This document shows positions 40,383 to 49,723 of a DNA stretch of 64,000 nt, one piece after another. The position numbers and the translations under genes are program-made. Position 1 is the stretch's first letter, and the number at the start of each line of letters is the position of its first letter. Under the pieces are notes generated by a model. The model saw only the letters and a program-made list of their open reading frames with translations, did no database searches and was not told the DNA's origin. This DNA comes from JAICJC01 sp963757605 (GTDB taxonomy: Bacteria; Actinomycetota; Thermoleophilia; Gaiellales; JAICJC01): the NCBI GenBank assembly GCA_963757605.1, contig CAVWSF010000002.1, forward strand, positions 186,001 through 250,000. The letters are read 5' to 3'.

Positions 40383-41707
40383 CCGCCTGCAGCGGCGACG
40401 CCTCGGCCCCGCAGGCCGCGGGCACCGCCTGCCGCGCGCCGGCCTACCCGGCCCCCGAACCGCACCGGCCGCGCTACCGCCTGACGGTGCGCATCCCGGC
40501 GAGCGGCGACGTGACCGGGACCGTGCGTGTGCGCTTCACGCCCGATCTGCCGACGCGCCGGCTCGTCTTCCGCGAGTGGCCGAACGGCCCGCTCCAGGCG
40601 AAGGAGGGCGCGCACCTCGATGCCGGGCCGGTGACGGCCCGCGGTTTCACGCTGACCGCGACGCACCCCGATCCGACCACGCTGGTGGTCGCGCTCTCCC
40701 GGACGCTCGCGGCCGGCGAGCCGATCGACGTCGAGCTGCCCTATCGGCTGCGGCTGCCGGGAGCCGTGCGCGACCGCCTGGCGCGCGCCGGCGATGCCGT
40801 CCGGCTGGGGTCGTTCTTCCCCGTGCTGGCGTGGGAGCCGGGCGTCGGCTGGGACGTCGACCCGCCGACGCCGCTTCTGGCCGAGACGTCCTCGACGCCG
40901 ACCGCCGACTTCGACATGCGCATCTCCGCCCCGCCCGGGGACCGGCTCCTGACGACGGGGGTTCCGGCCGGGCCGGGCAAGTACACCGCAACCGCGGTGC
41001 GTGACTTCGCGATCTCCGCGGGCCGGTTCGAGACCTTCACGACCGTGGCCCACGCGCCCGATCCCGTGCGGGTCACCGCCGCGGTCGCGCCGGGCACCGG
41101 CGCCTCGGTGCGGGACGTCGCGTATCGGGCGCGGGCTGCGCTCGAGGCGATCTCGGCCCGCTACGGGCCCTACCCGTGGCCGACGCTCCACCTGGCCGTC
41201 GTGCCGGCTCTCGGGCGGGTGGGGATCGAGTACCCGACGATGATCTTCCTCGGCGGCGAGGGCATCGCGCGCGCGACGACCCACGAGGTGGCCCATCAGT
41301 GGTTCTACTCGCTCGTCGGAAACGACCAGGCCCGCGACCCGGTGGTCGACGAGGGGCTTGCGACCTACGTCCAGGCCGAGCTCGATCAGCTCTGGCCGTA
41401 CTTCGACAACCTGCCCGACCCGAAGCGGCTGCGGCGCCAGACGGGGAGGCCGATGGCGTACTGGGACCACCGGCGCCAGAAGCTCTACGACCTCGCCGTG
41501 TACGCCGACGGCGCACGGATGCTACGCGCGCTGGGGCACCCTTCCGAGGTGACCTGCGCGCTTCGCCGGTACGTGGCTGCGAACGCCTACGGGATCGCCA
41601 CCCAGGCCGATCTGGCCCGCGCCCTCGAGGCCGGCGTGCCGGGCGCTCGGCGTGTCCTCGGCGCCTACGGCGTCCCGTCCCGATACCGCGGCCGGGAGAT
41701 CGGGTAA
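40304..41707 (+). CDS. M1-like gluzincin metallopeptidase, lipoprotein
   Basis: A 467-residue exported protein. The signal peptide is MRDPQAGRLGARGAGAGLAL followed by LLAALLTAC, with lipobox Cys29. The zinc-peptidase motif HEVAH (327-331) is followed 19 residues later by Glu350 in DEGLATY, the HExxH-x18-E pattern of family M1. The GxMEN exopeptidase motif of aminopeptidases is absent (GIEYPTMIF occupies the place), so exopeptidase specificity is not supported. An N-terminal beta-sandwich precedes the catalytic domain. The start lies inside the glycerate kinase gene. Confidence 0.82.
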   Translation: MRDPQAGRLGARGAGAGLALLLAALLTACSGDASAPQAAGTACRAPAYPAPEPHRPRYRLTVRIPASGDVTGTVRVRFTPDLPTRRLVFREWPNGPLQAKEGAHLDAGPVTARGFTLTATHPDPTTLVVALSRTLAAGEPIDVELPYRLRLPGAVRDRLARAGDAVRLGSFFPVLAWEPGVGWDVDPPTPLLAETSSTPTADFDMRISAPPGDRLLTTGVPAGPGKYTATAVRDFAISAGRFETFTTVAHAPDPVRVTAAVAPGTGASVRDVAYRARAALEAISARYGPYPWPTLHLAVVPALGRVGIEYPTMIFLGGEGIARATTHEVAHQWFYSLVGNDQARDPVVDEGLATYVQAELDQLWPYFDNLPDPKRLRRQTGRPMAYWDHRRQKLYDLAVYADGARMLRALGHPSEVTCALRRYVAANAYGIATQADLARALEAGVPGARRVLGAYGVPSRYRGREIG

Positions 41708-41758
41708 GGGGTTGCTATCGTCCCTGCGCCCTAGCGAGACCGTCTGGAGGTCGCCTCC

Positions 41759-43735
41759 GTGTCACGGCCGTACGACGACACCGACCAGCTTGCAATCAAC
41801 ACCCTTCGCACCCTCGCGGTGGACGCCGTCGAGCGGGCGAAATCGGGCCATCCCGGCCTGCCGATGGGCGCCGCCCCGATGGCGCACGTGCTGTGGACGC
41901 GCTACCTGCGCCACAACCCCGCCGACCCGTCGTGGCCGGGCCGTGACCGGTTCGTGCTCTCGGCCGGGCACGGGTGCATGCTGCTCTACGCGCTCCTGCA
42001 CCTGACCGGGTATGACCTCTCGCTCGACGAGCTGAAGCACTTCCGCCAGTGGGGGAGCCTCACCCCGGGCCACCCGGAGCGCGGCCACACCGCGGGCGTC
42101 GAGGCCACCACCGGCCCGCTCGGGCAGGGCACCGGCAACGCCGTCGGGATGGCCATCGCGGGCAAGCACCTGGCCGCCCGCTTCGGCGAGGCCGCCGGGT
42201 TCCGTGTCTTCGCGCTCGTCTCGGATGGCGACCTGATGGAGGGCGTCTCCGGCGAGGCGTCGTCGCTGGCCGGGCATCTCGCGCTCGACAACCTCGTCTT
42301 CCTCTATGACGACAACCACGTGACGATCGACGGCGACACCCAACTCGCCTTCACCGAGGACCGGGCGGGCCGCTACGCCGCATACGGCTGGCACACGCTC
42401 ACGGTCGAGGACGGAAACGACGTCGACGCGCTCGACGCCGCGATCGCCGAGGGCATCGCCCACGACGGGCAGCCGACCTTCATCTCGGTGAAGACCATCA
42501 TCGGCTACGGCTCGGTCGACGCCGGCACCTCGCGGGCCCACTCCGACGCCCGTGGCCCGGAGCAGCAGGCCGAGACGAAGCGGGCGCTCGGATTCGACCC
42601 TGAGAAGTTCTTCTTCATCCCCGACCAGGTCTCGGCGCGCTATCGCGAGGCGCTCGAACGCGGCGCCGCGCTCGAAGCGGAGTGGCAGCAGACGGTCGGC
42701 CCGATCCCCGGGCCGGAGATCCCCGAGCTCGTGATCGAGCCGTTCGACGGCGACGAGAAGCCGATGGCCACCCGTGCGGCCTCGGGCAAGGTGATCGCCC
42801 AGATCGCCTCGCAGGTGCCGCAGCTCGTCGGCGGCTCGGCCGACCTCACCCCGTCCAACAACACCAAGCCCGAGGGCTGGGAGGACTTCCAGCCGGGCGC
42901 CTACGCCGGCCGCTACCTGCGCTTCGGCGTCCGCGAGCACGGCATGAGCGCGATCTCGAACGGCCTCGCCGCCTCGGGACTGCGCCCGTACGCGGCCACG
43001 TTCTTCAACTTCCTCGACTACGCGAAGCCGGCGGTGCGGCTCTCGGCGCTCTCGCGCCTTCCGGTCATCTGGATCTACACGCACGACTCCATCGGCCTCG
43101 GCGAGGACGGCCCCACCCACCAGCCCATCGAGCAGCTCGCGACCCTGCGCGCCACGCCCGACATCTGCGTCTTTCGCCCGGCGGACGCGAACGAGACGAT
43201 CGCCGGGTGGCGGGTCGCGCTGGCCCGCGACCTCCCAACCGCGCTCATCCTCTCGCGCCAAGCGCTCCCCGTTCTCGACCCGGAGCGCCACCCGCTCGCT
43301 GACGCCGCCCGCGGCGGCTACGTGCTCGAGGGCGATCCCGACCCGGACGTGATCCTGATCGGCACCGGCTCCGAGGTGCACCTCGCCATGGCCGCCCGCG
43401 GCCTCCTGCGCGACCGCGGCGTCTCGAGCCGTGTCGTCTCGCTGCCGTCGTGGGAGCTCTTCGAGGAGCAGCCCGAGGCCTACCGCACCGAGGTGCTCCC
43501 GCCCGAGATCGAGGCCCGCGTCAGCGTCGAGGCGGCCGCCAGCCTCGGCTGGGAGCGCTACGTCGGGCTCCACGGCGCGGTCGTCGGCCTCGACCGCTTC
43601 GGCGCGTCGGCGCCGGGGCCGACGGCGCTCGAGAACCTTGGCTTCACACCCGAGCGCGTGGCCGACGAGGCCGAACGCGTGCTCCAGGCGTCATCGATAC
43701 CCTCCGGGGGGCAGAGAGGAGAATCAGAGTCATGA
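41759..43735 (+). CDS. tkt: Transketolase
   Basis: A 658-residue thiamine-diphosphate enzyme moving two-carbon units in the pentose phosphate pathway. Motifs: AKSGHPGLPMGAAPMAHVLW, GPLGQGTGNAVGMAIAGKHL, the ThDP GDG motif ALVSDGDLMEGVSGEASSLA, YGSVDAGTSRAHSDARG, RFGVREHGMSAISNGLAASG and THDSIGLGEDGPTHQPIEQL. GTG start with ribosome-binding sequence CTGGAGG; a -10-like TATCGT at 41716-41721 gives a short leader, so this is a leadered operon head (tkt-tal-zwf-opcA). Confidence 0.97.
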   Translation: MSRPYDDTDQLAINTLRTLAVDAVERAKSGHPGLPMGAAPMAHVLWTRYLRHNPADPSWPGRDRFVLSAGHGCMLLYALLHLTGYDLSLDELKHFRQWGSLTPGHPERGHTAGVEATTGPLGQGTGNAVGMAIAGKHLAARFGEAAGFRVFALVSDGDLMEGVSGEASSLAGHLALDNLVFLYDDNHVTIDGDTQLAFTEDRAGRYAAYGWHTLTVEDGNDVDALDAAIAEGIAHDGQPTFISVKTIIGYGSVDAGTSRAHSDARGPEQQAETKRALGFDPEKFFFIPDQVSARYREALERGAALEAEWQQTVGPIPGPEIPELVIEPFDGDEKPMATRAASGKVIAQIASQVPQLVGGSADLTPSNNTKPEGWEDFQPGAYAGRYLRFGVREHGMSAISNGLAASGLRPYAATFFNFLDYAKPAVRLSALSRLPVIWIYTHDSIGLGEDGPTHQPIEQLATLRATPDICVFRPADANETIAGWRVALARDLPTALILSRQALPVLDPERHPLADAARGGYVLEGDPDPDVILIGTGSEVHLAMAARGLLRDRGVSSRVVSLPSWELFEEQPEAYRTEVLPPEIEARVSVEAAASLGWERYVGLHGAVVGLDRFGASAPGPTALENLGFTPERVADEAERVLQASSIPSGGQRGESES

Positions 43736-44820
43736 CGAAGCTTCACGACCTCGCCGCCGCGGGCACCAGCCCCTGGCTCGACAACATCCGCCGCGGCTGG
43801 CTCAAGTCCGGAGAGTTCAAGAAGATGGTGGACGACGGGGTGGCGGGCGTCACCTCGAACCCGACGATCTTCCAGAAGGCGATCGCCGACAGCACCGACT
43901 ACGACGAGGCGATCGCAGCGCTCGCCGGGACGTCGGCATCCGCCGAGGACGTCTTCTTCGAGCTCGCGATCGAGGACGTCCGCGAGGCGGCCGACCAGAT
44001 CCGGCACGTCTACGACGAGTCCGGCCACCTCGACGGCTTCGTGTCGTTCGAGCTGCCGCCGAAGATGGCCAACGACACGGCGGCGTCGGTCGCCGCCGCG
44101 CCGGACTTCTTCGGACGCATCGGGCGCCCCAACATCTACATCAAGATCCCGGGCACGGCTGAGGGCGTGCCGGCGATCGAGGAGACGATCGCCGCCGGCA
44201 TCAACGTGAACGTCACACTGCTGTTCTCGCTGGCGCAGTACGAGGCGATCCACACGGCCTACATCAAGGGTCTCGAGCGGCGTTTGGCGGCGCACCAGCC
44301 GATCTCCGACGTGCACTCGGTCGCGAGCTTCTTCGTCTCGCGGGTCGACACCGCGGTCGACGCCGACCTGCCGGAGGGCTCGCCGCTTCGCGGGAAGGCG
44401 GCCGTCGCCAACGCCAAGCTCGCCTACCAGCGCTTCAGCGAGATCGTGGCGTCGGACCGCTGGCAGAAGCTCGCAGCTGAGGGCGCGACCGTGCAGCGGA
44501 CGCTGTGGGCCTCGACCGGCACGAAGAACCCGGACTACTCCGACGTGCTCTACGTCGACGATCTGATCGGCCCCGACTGCGTGAACACGATGCCCGAGGC
44601 GACGATCGCCGCCTTCATGGACCACGGCGTCGTCGCCCGCACCGTGGACGCGGACGTCGAGGGTGCGCGGGCCGCGACCGCCGCGCTCGCGGACGCCGGC
44701 GTTTCGCTCGACGCGGTGACGCACAAGCTCGAGGTCGACGGCGTGAAGGCGTTCTCTGACTCGTTCGACTCGCTGATCGGGACGATCCGCCAAAGTCTCG
44801 ACGCCCAACGCGCCGCCTGA
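43732..44820 (+). CDS. tal: Transaldolase
   Basis: A 362-residue actinobacterial-type transaldolase (TIM barrel). GVTSNPTIFQKAIADSTDYD is the N-terminal signature, and the Schiff-base Lys lies in NIYIKIPGTAEGVPAIE. NVNVTLLFSLAQYEAI and SVASFFVSRVDTAVD follow. It exchanges three-carbon units with transketolase products. Its ATG overlaps the tkt stop (ATGA), and its stop overlaps the zwf ATG (TGATG). Confidence 0.96.
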   Translation: MTKLHDLAAAGTSPWLDNIRRGWLKSGEFKKMVDDGVAGVTSNPTIFQKAIADSTDYDEAIAALAGTSASAEDVFFELAIEDVREAADQIRHVYDESGHLDGFVSFELPPKMANDTAASVAAAPDFFGRIGRPNIYIKIPGTAEGVPAIEETIAAGINVNVTLLFSLAQYEAIHTAYIKGLERRLAAHQPISDVHSVASFFVSRVDTAVDADLPEGSPLRGKAAVANAKLAYQRFSEIVASDRWQKLAAEGATVQRTLWASTGTKNPDYSDVLYVDDLIGPDCVNTMPEATIAAFMDHGVVARTVDADVEGARAATAALADAGVSLDAVTHKLEVDGVKAFSDSFDSLIGTIRQSLDAQRAA

Positions 44821-46337
44821 TGGCGACGACGGCCAAGCGGCCGGCTCCGAACCCGCTTCGGGCGGGGCTCCGGGTGGGCGGCGCCTCCGAGCCCACCGTC
44901 TTCGTCATCTACGGCGCCTCGGGCGACCTCTCCCAGCGGAAGCTTCTGCCGGCGATCTACAACCTGGCCGTCCGCGGCCTTCTGCCCAACCGGTTCGCGG
45001 TGATCGGCTACGCCCGCTCGGAGATGGACAACGAGACGTTCCGCGACTTCGCCCGAGCGGCTGTGGAGAAGTTCTCGCGGACGCCTGTCGACGACCACCT
45101 CTGGCAGGCGTTCTCCGAGACCCTGCACTACCAGTCGGGGGCGTTCGACGAGGAGGGGTTCAGGGTCCTGGGCGACCGGCTCGAGGCCATCGACGCCGCC
45201 CACGGGACCGGCGGGAACCGCGTCTACTACCTCTCGACGCCGGCCAGCTTCTTCCCCGTGATCGTGCAGGCGATGGGGGCGACGCGGCTCAACCGCCCGC
45301 CCGGCTTCGCCCGGGTCGTGATCGAGAAGCCGTTCGGCCACGACCTGGAATCGGCCAGGGAGCTGGCCGACGTCGTCCACCGGTCGTTCCGCGAGAACCA
45401 GATCTACCGGATCGACCATTACCTGGGCAAGGAGACGGTCCAGAACATCTTCGCGTTCCGCTTCGCCAACGCGATCTTCGAGCCGGTCTGGAACAACACG
45501 CACGTCGATCACGTCCAGATCACGGTGGGCGAGTCGATCGGCGTCGAGCACCGGGCCGCGTTCTACGAGGAGACCGGCGTCGTCCGCGACATCGTGCAGA
45601 ACCACCTGCTGCAGGTGTTCGCGCTGGTCGCGATGGAGCCGCCGGCGGCGTTCGACGCCGATCCGATCCGCGACGAGAAGGCCAAGCTGCTCCGCGCGAC
45701 CAAGCCGATGTCGCTCGAGAACGCCGTCCGCGGGCAGTACGGCGAGGGCTACGTCGCCGGCGAGCAGGTGGTCGCCTACCTCGACGAGCCGAACGTCCCG
45801 CCCGACTCCAACACCCCCAGCTACATCGCGGCGAAGCTCGAGATCGGCAACTGGCGCTGGGCCGGCACGCCGTTCTACATCCGGGCCGGGAAGCGGCTCG
45901 CCAAGCGCGTGACCGAGGTGGCCGTCCAGTTCAAGCGCCCGCCGCACCTGCCGTTCCCGACGGATGCGGTCGAGCAGCTCGAGGCCAACGCGCTCGTGCT
46001 GCGGATCCAGCCTGACGAAGGCATCTCGCTTCGGTTCGGCGCCAAGGCGCCCACGCCGACGCTCGCGCTGCGCACGGTCAACATGGACTTCCTGTACGGC
46101 TCGTCGTTCCTGGCCGAGGTGCCGGAGGCCTACGAGACGCTCATCCTCGACGCGATGCGCGGCGACGGCACGCTCTTCACCCGGCAGGACAGCGTGGAGC
46201 GGTCGTGGGAGATCGTCGACCCGCTGCTCGGGCAGTGGCGCAAGGGGACGCCGCAGGTCTATCCGTCCGGGTCGTGGGGCCCCGACCTGTCCGACGAGCT
46301 CCTGGCCCGCGACGGGCGCAGATGGCGGAGGCCGTGA
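44820..46337 (+). CDS. zwf: Glucose-6-phosphate 1-dehydrogenase
   Basis: A 505-residue enzyme starting oxidative pentose phosphate metabolism and supplying NADPH. The coenzyme motif is VIYGASGDLSQRKLLPAIYN, and the active-site signature is YRIDHYLGKETVQNIFAFRF, where His and Lys contact glucose-6-phosphate. FYIRAGKRLAKRVTEVAVQF is also conserved. It is followed by opcA with a 16-bp overlap, the common actinobacterial zwf-opcA pair. Confidence 0.97.
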   Translation: MATTAKRPAPNPLRAGLRVGGASEPTVFVIYGASGDLSQRKLLPAIYNLAVRGLLPNRFAVIGYARSEMDNETFRDFARAAVEKFSRTPVDDHLWQAFSETLHYQSGAFDEEGFRVLGDRLEAIDAAHGTGGNRVYYLSTPASFFPVIVQAMGATRLNRPPGFARVVIEKPFGHDLESARELADVVHRSFRENQIYRIDHYLGKETVQNIFAFRFANAIFEPVWNNTHVDHVQITVGESIGVEHRAAFYEETGVVRDIVQNHLLQVFALVAMEPPAAFDADPIRDEKAKLLRATKPMSLENAVRGQYGEGYVAGEQVVAYLDEPNVPPDSNTPSYIAAKLEIGNWRWAGTPFYIRAGKRLAKRVTEVAVQFKRPPHLPFPTDAVEQLEANALVLRIQPDEGISLRFGAKAPTPTLALRTVNMDFLYGSSFLAEVPEAYETLILDAMRGDGTLFTRQDSVERSWEIVDPLLGQWRKGTPQVYPSGSWGPDLSDELLARDGRRWRRP

Positions 46338-47236
46338 GCGGCGACGGCGAGACCTCCGACCTCGCGGCCGTCGAGTCGATGCTCCGCGCCGCCCGCGGCG
46401 GCGACCGCACGGGCAGCGTGCGGGCGATCACGCTCAACCTGATCGTGGTGGCGCCCGACGCCGACCACGTCGAGACGTCGATCGAGGCGCTGGAGCACGT
46501 CGGCCCGTCGCATCCGCTTCGCGCCATCGTGGCGACGCCGGTGGAGGACGAGCTGCGTGCGTCAGTCGCGAGCTCGTGCTGGGTCGGCGCCTCCGAGCGG
46601 CAGGTGTGCTCCGAGCGGGTCGTCGTCGAGGCGGCCGCCAAGGCGCTCCCGAGCGCGGTCACCTCGCTGCTCGTTCCCGACCTGCCGGTGTTCCTGTGGT
46701 GGCAGGGGCCGTTCGGCGAGGGCGGCCTGGCGGGAGCGCTCTCGCGGCTGGCCTCGCGGGTGATCGTCGATTCGAGCGAGTGCGGGCTCGAGGGCGTGGC
46801 GGCCGCACGCCTCGTGGGAGGATCGGCGGCCGACCTGGCCTGGGCCGGCCTCCTGCCGTGGCGCGACGCCGTGGCGGGGCTCTTCGACGGCCCGAAGGAC
46901 GCGAAGGCGCTGGAGCGCATCAAGGCGGTCGACGTCCGGGGCCCCGAGAACGAGGCGCGGCTCATGGCGGGGTGGCTGCGCTCGGCGCTCGACAGCGAGA
47001 TCGAGCTGCGCAGGGAGGGCCGCACGCACCATCTGGAGCGCGTGACGATGCAGAGCGGCGGCAAGGAGTACCTGGTCGAGCGGCGCGGCCGCGGGCGCCT
47101 CGGCACCGCCATGGTGCCGGGCCTCCTCGACTACCCGGTCCTTCTGGCCCCGCCGCCGCGGTCGTCGCTCCTGGCCGACGAGCTGAGCCGGCTTTCCAGC
47201 GACCGGTTGTTCGAGCGGGCGCTCGAAGCTGCCTGA
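46322..47236 (+). CDS. opcA: Glucose-6-phosphate dehydrogenase assembly protein OpcA
   Basis: A 304-residue OpcA-family protein: RAITLNLIVVAPDADHVETS, SSCWVGASERQVCSERVVVE, LLVPDLPVFLWWQGPFGEGG and SRVIVDSSECGLEGVAAARL. In cyanobacteria OpcA is needed for assembly and redox activation of G6PDH; in actinobacteria it is genetically tied to zwf. Two cysteines (46.6 kb region, SSCW and QVCSE) are candidates for redox control. It closes the tkt operon. Confidence 0.9.
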   Translation: MAEAVSGDGETSDLAAVESMLRAARGGDRTGSVRAITLNLIVVAPDADHVETSIEALEHVGPSHPLRAIVATPVEDELRASVASSCWVGASERQVCSERVVVEAAAKALPSAVTSLLVPDLPVFLWWQGPFGEGGLAGALSRLASRVIVDSSECGLEGVAAARLVGGSAADLAWAGLLPWRDAVAGLFDGPKDAKALERIKAVDVRGPENEARLMAGWLRSALDSEIELRREGRTHHLERVTMQSGGKEYLVERRGRGRLGTAMVPGLLDYPVLLAPPPRSSLLADELSRLSSDRLFERALEAA

Positions 47237-47246
47237 CGCAGGCGGG

Positions 47247-47768
47247 GTGGGCGGCATCGACGGGATGCCGGTGACCGAGCAGGGCGAGGCGCTCTACCGC
47301 GACCTGCTGTGGGTGCACGGCCTCCTGCGCCAGGATCTCGCGACCGTCGAGCGGCTGGCGGCGGAGGTCGCCGACGGAGGGGAGGCCGACGCCGTCGTCG
47401 CCGGCGTCCGGACGCTCGAAAGCACCGGCCCGCTCTGGCGGCTGCGGGCGAGCTGCCTGCACTACTGCCGGTTCGTGCATGGCCACCACCGACTCGAAGA
47501 CAGGGCGCTCTTCCCGGAGCTCCGGCGCGTGAACCCGGCGCTCGGGCCGGTGGTCGACCGGCTCCAGGAGGACCACCGCCGGGTGGCCGGCCTCCTCGAG
47601 GCGGTCGAGGCCGCCGCCGGCGCGCTCGACAACGCCGACACGCCGGAGGCCCGGACCGCGGTCGCCGACACGCTCGAGGCGCTCGCGGTGCACCTCCTCG
47701 CCCACCTCGAGCTCGAGGAGCAGAGCGTCGCCGAGACGCTCAGGCGGTGGGCTCCGCTCGGCGCGTGA
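47247..47768 (+). CDS. Hemerythrin HHE-domain protein
   Basis: A 173-residue four-helix hemerythrin-like protein. Iron ligand candidates are His in LLWVHGLLRQDL, CRFVHGHHRLEDRALFPELR, DRLQEDHRRVAGLLEAVE and HLLAHLELEEQSVAETLRRW, the H-HxxxE-H-HxxxE pattern. It could bind oxygen, iron or NO. GTG 47247 is 10 bp after opcA; ATG 47265 is an alternative start. It converges on phoU with 2 bp between stops. Confidence 0.83.
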   Translation: MGGIDGMPVTEQGEALYRDLLWVHGLLRQDLATVERLAAEVADGGEADAVVAGVRTLESTGPLWRLRASCLHYCRFVHGHHRLEDRALFPELRRVNPALGPVVDRLQEDHRRVAGLLEAVEAAAGALDNADTPEARTAVADTLEALAVHLLAHLELEEQSVAETLRRWAPLGA

Positions 47769-47770
47769 CC

Positions 47771-48445
47771 CTACGCGACCGGGTGTGAGGCGTCCGTGAA
47801 CTCGCGGAAGGCCGCCGTCACCAGGTAGGCGGTCTGCTCGCCGATGTCCACGGCGTTGTCGCCGATCCGCTCGATCGCTCGGGCGACGAGCATCGCCCGC
47901 AGCGGCATCTCGATCGTCGACTCGTCAAACCCGCCTTCGATGATGCGGCGGGCCAGCCCGTGGTTTCGCTCGTTGATGACCTGGTCGAGCTCGACGAGCG
48001 ACTCGGCCTGCTCCAGGTCGCGCTGCGTGAACGACGCCATCGCGGTGGCGATCATGCCGCTCGCCTGGTTTCCCATCACCGTGAAGTCCTCCAGCAGCTC
48101 CGGCGTGAGCGGCTGTCGCACGAAGAGCCGGCTCAGCTTGGCGATGTTGACGCACTGGTCGCCGATCCGTTCCAGGTTCTGGTTCACATGGATGACGGCC
48201 AGCACGAACCGCAGGTCGACCGCCACGGGGGACTGGCGGGCGAGCAGCGACTCGACGCCGTGCTCGACCTGGAGGTAGACGCGGTCCACCCCGTCGTCGC
48301 CCGCCACGACGGTGTCGGCGGCGGTGGATTCCGGCGCGATCAGCGCCTCGAGGGCGCCGTCGAGCGAGCGCTGGCAGAGCCGGGCTTCCTCATTGAGAAG
48401 GGCCCCGAGCTCGGTGAGCTCCTGATGGAACGTCTCACGTGGCAT
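47771..48445 (-). CDS. phoU: Phosphate-transport regulator PhoU
   Basis: A 224-residue protein of two three-helix PhoU repeats. Each has a metal-binding motif: HVNQNLERIGDQCVNIAKLS in the first and AIERIGDNAVDIGEQTAYLV in the second. PhoU links the Pst transporter to the Pho two-component system and limits phosphate uptake. It is transcribed away from pstS; TACGCT lies 6 nt before the ATG. The 141-bp divergent spacer holds the PHO boxes that may serve both. Confidence 0.94.
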   Translation of the reverse strand: MPRETFHQELTELGALLNEEARLCQRSLDGALEALIAPESTAADTVVAGDDGVDRVYLQVEHGVESLLARQSPVAVDLRFVLAVIHVNQNLERIGDQCVNIAKLSRLFVRQPLTPELLEDFTVMGNQASGMIATAMASFTQRDLEQAESLVELDQVINERNHGLARRIIEGGFDESTIEMPLRAMLVARAIERIGDNAVDIGEQTAYLVTAAFREFTDASHPVA

Positions 48446-48483
48446 GGGCAGAGCGTACCGCCCCAGAATGCCCGGAAATTGGC

Positions 48484-48527
48484 GATCACCACTTGTTCAC
48501 CGAGCCTACACCGGCGCGTCACCCCAT
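48484..48527. promoter_or_regulatory. PHO box upstream of pstS (four 11-bp repeats)
   Basis: Four direct units start at 48484, 48495, 48506 and 48517, exactly 11 bp apart: GATCACC, GTTCACC, CTACACC, CGTCACC, each followed by 4 variable bases. This is the architecture of actinobacterial PhoP operators (G-TTCACC plus 4). It lies about 60 bp before pstS and 40 bp before phoU. Confidence 0.82.
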
Positions 48528-48586
48528 GCCCGCGAGGGCGCATGCACAATCGATCCATCGTGGAGACGACAACGGAGAGGTTACGC

Positions 48587-49657
48587 ATGAACGTCAGGAG
48601 AGCTGGTTCGATTGCGCTTGCGGTGGCTGCGGTCGCCGCGGCGTCGGCCTGCGGGTCCAGCGGCGGCACGACGACGGTGACGCAGCAGGCAGGCGGCGGC
48701 GACAGTGGAGATTCGAAAGTCCTCGTCGGCGCCGGCAGTACGTTCGTCGCGCCGCTCGTGCAGCAGTGGGAGGCTGACTACGCCAAGAGCCCGGCTGCCG
48801 TCACGATCACCTACGGTGCGATCGGCAGCGGCGGCGGCATCGACCAGATCACGGCGCGTACCGTGGACTTCGGGGCGAGCGACGCTCCCCTGTCCCCCGA
48901 TCAGATCACGGCCTGTAAGGGCTGTGTGCAGATCCCGTGGTCGCTCGGAGCGGTCGTCGTCATCTACAACGTCAAGGGTGTGCCGAACCACCTCAAGTTG
49001 ACGGGTCCCGTGGTTGCGGACATCTTCCTGGGCAACATCACGTCCTGGAACGATCCGGAGATCGCCAACCTGAATCCTGGCGTCAGTTTGCCCGACACGC
49101 ACATCACTCCGGTCTACCGGAGCGACGGCTCGGGGACGAGCTATGCCTTCACCGACTACCTGTCGAAGGTGAGCCCGGAGTGGAAGAGCAAGGTCGGCAC
49201 GTCGACCCAGCCGCCGTTCCCGACCGGTACCGGCGCCGAGCACTCGAGCGGCGTGGTCGCGGCGGAGTCGGCCACCGACGGTGGCGTCACCTATGCCGAC
49301 CTCGCCTACGCACTCCCGAACTCCCTGCCGTACGCACTGCTCCAGAACGCGGCCGGCGAGTACCCGCTGCCGGGCACGAAGTCGGTGATTGCCGCCGCAG
49401 AGGTGGGTACGCCGAACCCGGACGGATCGGTCTCGCTCGTGAATCCGCCCGCCTCTGCTGCGGACGCCTATCCCGACGCGACCTTCACATACGTGATCGT
49501 GCCGCAGGACTCGTCCAAGGCATCGACGCTCAAGGCGTTCCTGCAGTACGCGATCGGGCCGAAGGGCCAGGCATTTGGCCCTGACCTCGGGTATCCCAAG
49601 CTGCCCGGGTCCATCGTGTCAAGCGACCAGGCGCTCATCGACAAGATCGGCTCCTGA
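48587..49657 (+). CDS. pstS: Phosphate ABC transporter substrate-binding lipoprotein
   Basis: A 356-residue lipoprotein: signal MNVRRAGSIALAVAAVAAAS, lipobox ASAC, then a Gly/Ser/Thr linker. The phosphate-binding loops are VGAGSTFVAPLVQQW, YGAIGSGGGIDQI, DFGASDAPLS and RSDGSGTSYAFTDYL. It delivers phosphate to PstCA. It has a ribosome-binding site (GGAGAGG) and a PHO box upstream. A strong hairpin separates it from pstC. Confidence 0.95.
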   Translation: MNVRRAGSIALAVAAVAAASACGSSGGTTTVTQQAGGGDSGDSKVLVGAGSTFVAPLVQQWEADYAKSPAAVTITYGAIGSGGGIDQITARTVDFGASDAPLSPDQITACKGCVQIPWSLGAVVVIYNVKGVPNHLKLTGPVVADIFLGNITSWNDPEIANLNPGVSLPDTHITPVYRSDGSGTSYAFTDYLSKVSPEWKSKVGTSTQPPFPTGTGAEHSSGVVAAESATDGGVTYADLAYALPNSLPYALLQNAAGEYPLPGTKSVIAAAEVGTPNPDGSVSLVNPPASAADAYPDATFTYVIVPQDSSKASTLKAFLQYAIGPKGQAFGPDLGYPKLPGSIVSSDQALIDKIGS

Positions 49658-49670
49658 GAACCGGCTGGTG

Positions 49671-49710
49671 CGAAGCGCCGGCGCCATCCTCCCACGGCGC
49701 CGGCGTTTCG
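49671..49710. terminator. Hairpin between pstS and pstC (attenuator)
   Basis: CGAAGCGCCGGCGCC and GGCGCCGGCGTTTCG form a 15-bp stem with one G-T pair around a 10-nt loop, lacking a long U-tract. It probably allows partial read-through, so that the binding protein is made in excess of the permease, or protects the pstS mRNA 3' end. Confidence 0.75.
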
Positions 49711-49723
49711 CCCTCCGAGGCCT

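Noticed and set aside
41762..43573. 603-codon minus-strand frame opposite transketolase
   Set aside because: Low-complexity composition typical of the antisense frame of a high-GC gene; transketolase motifs are unambiguous on the plus strand.
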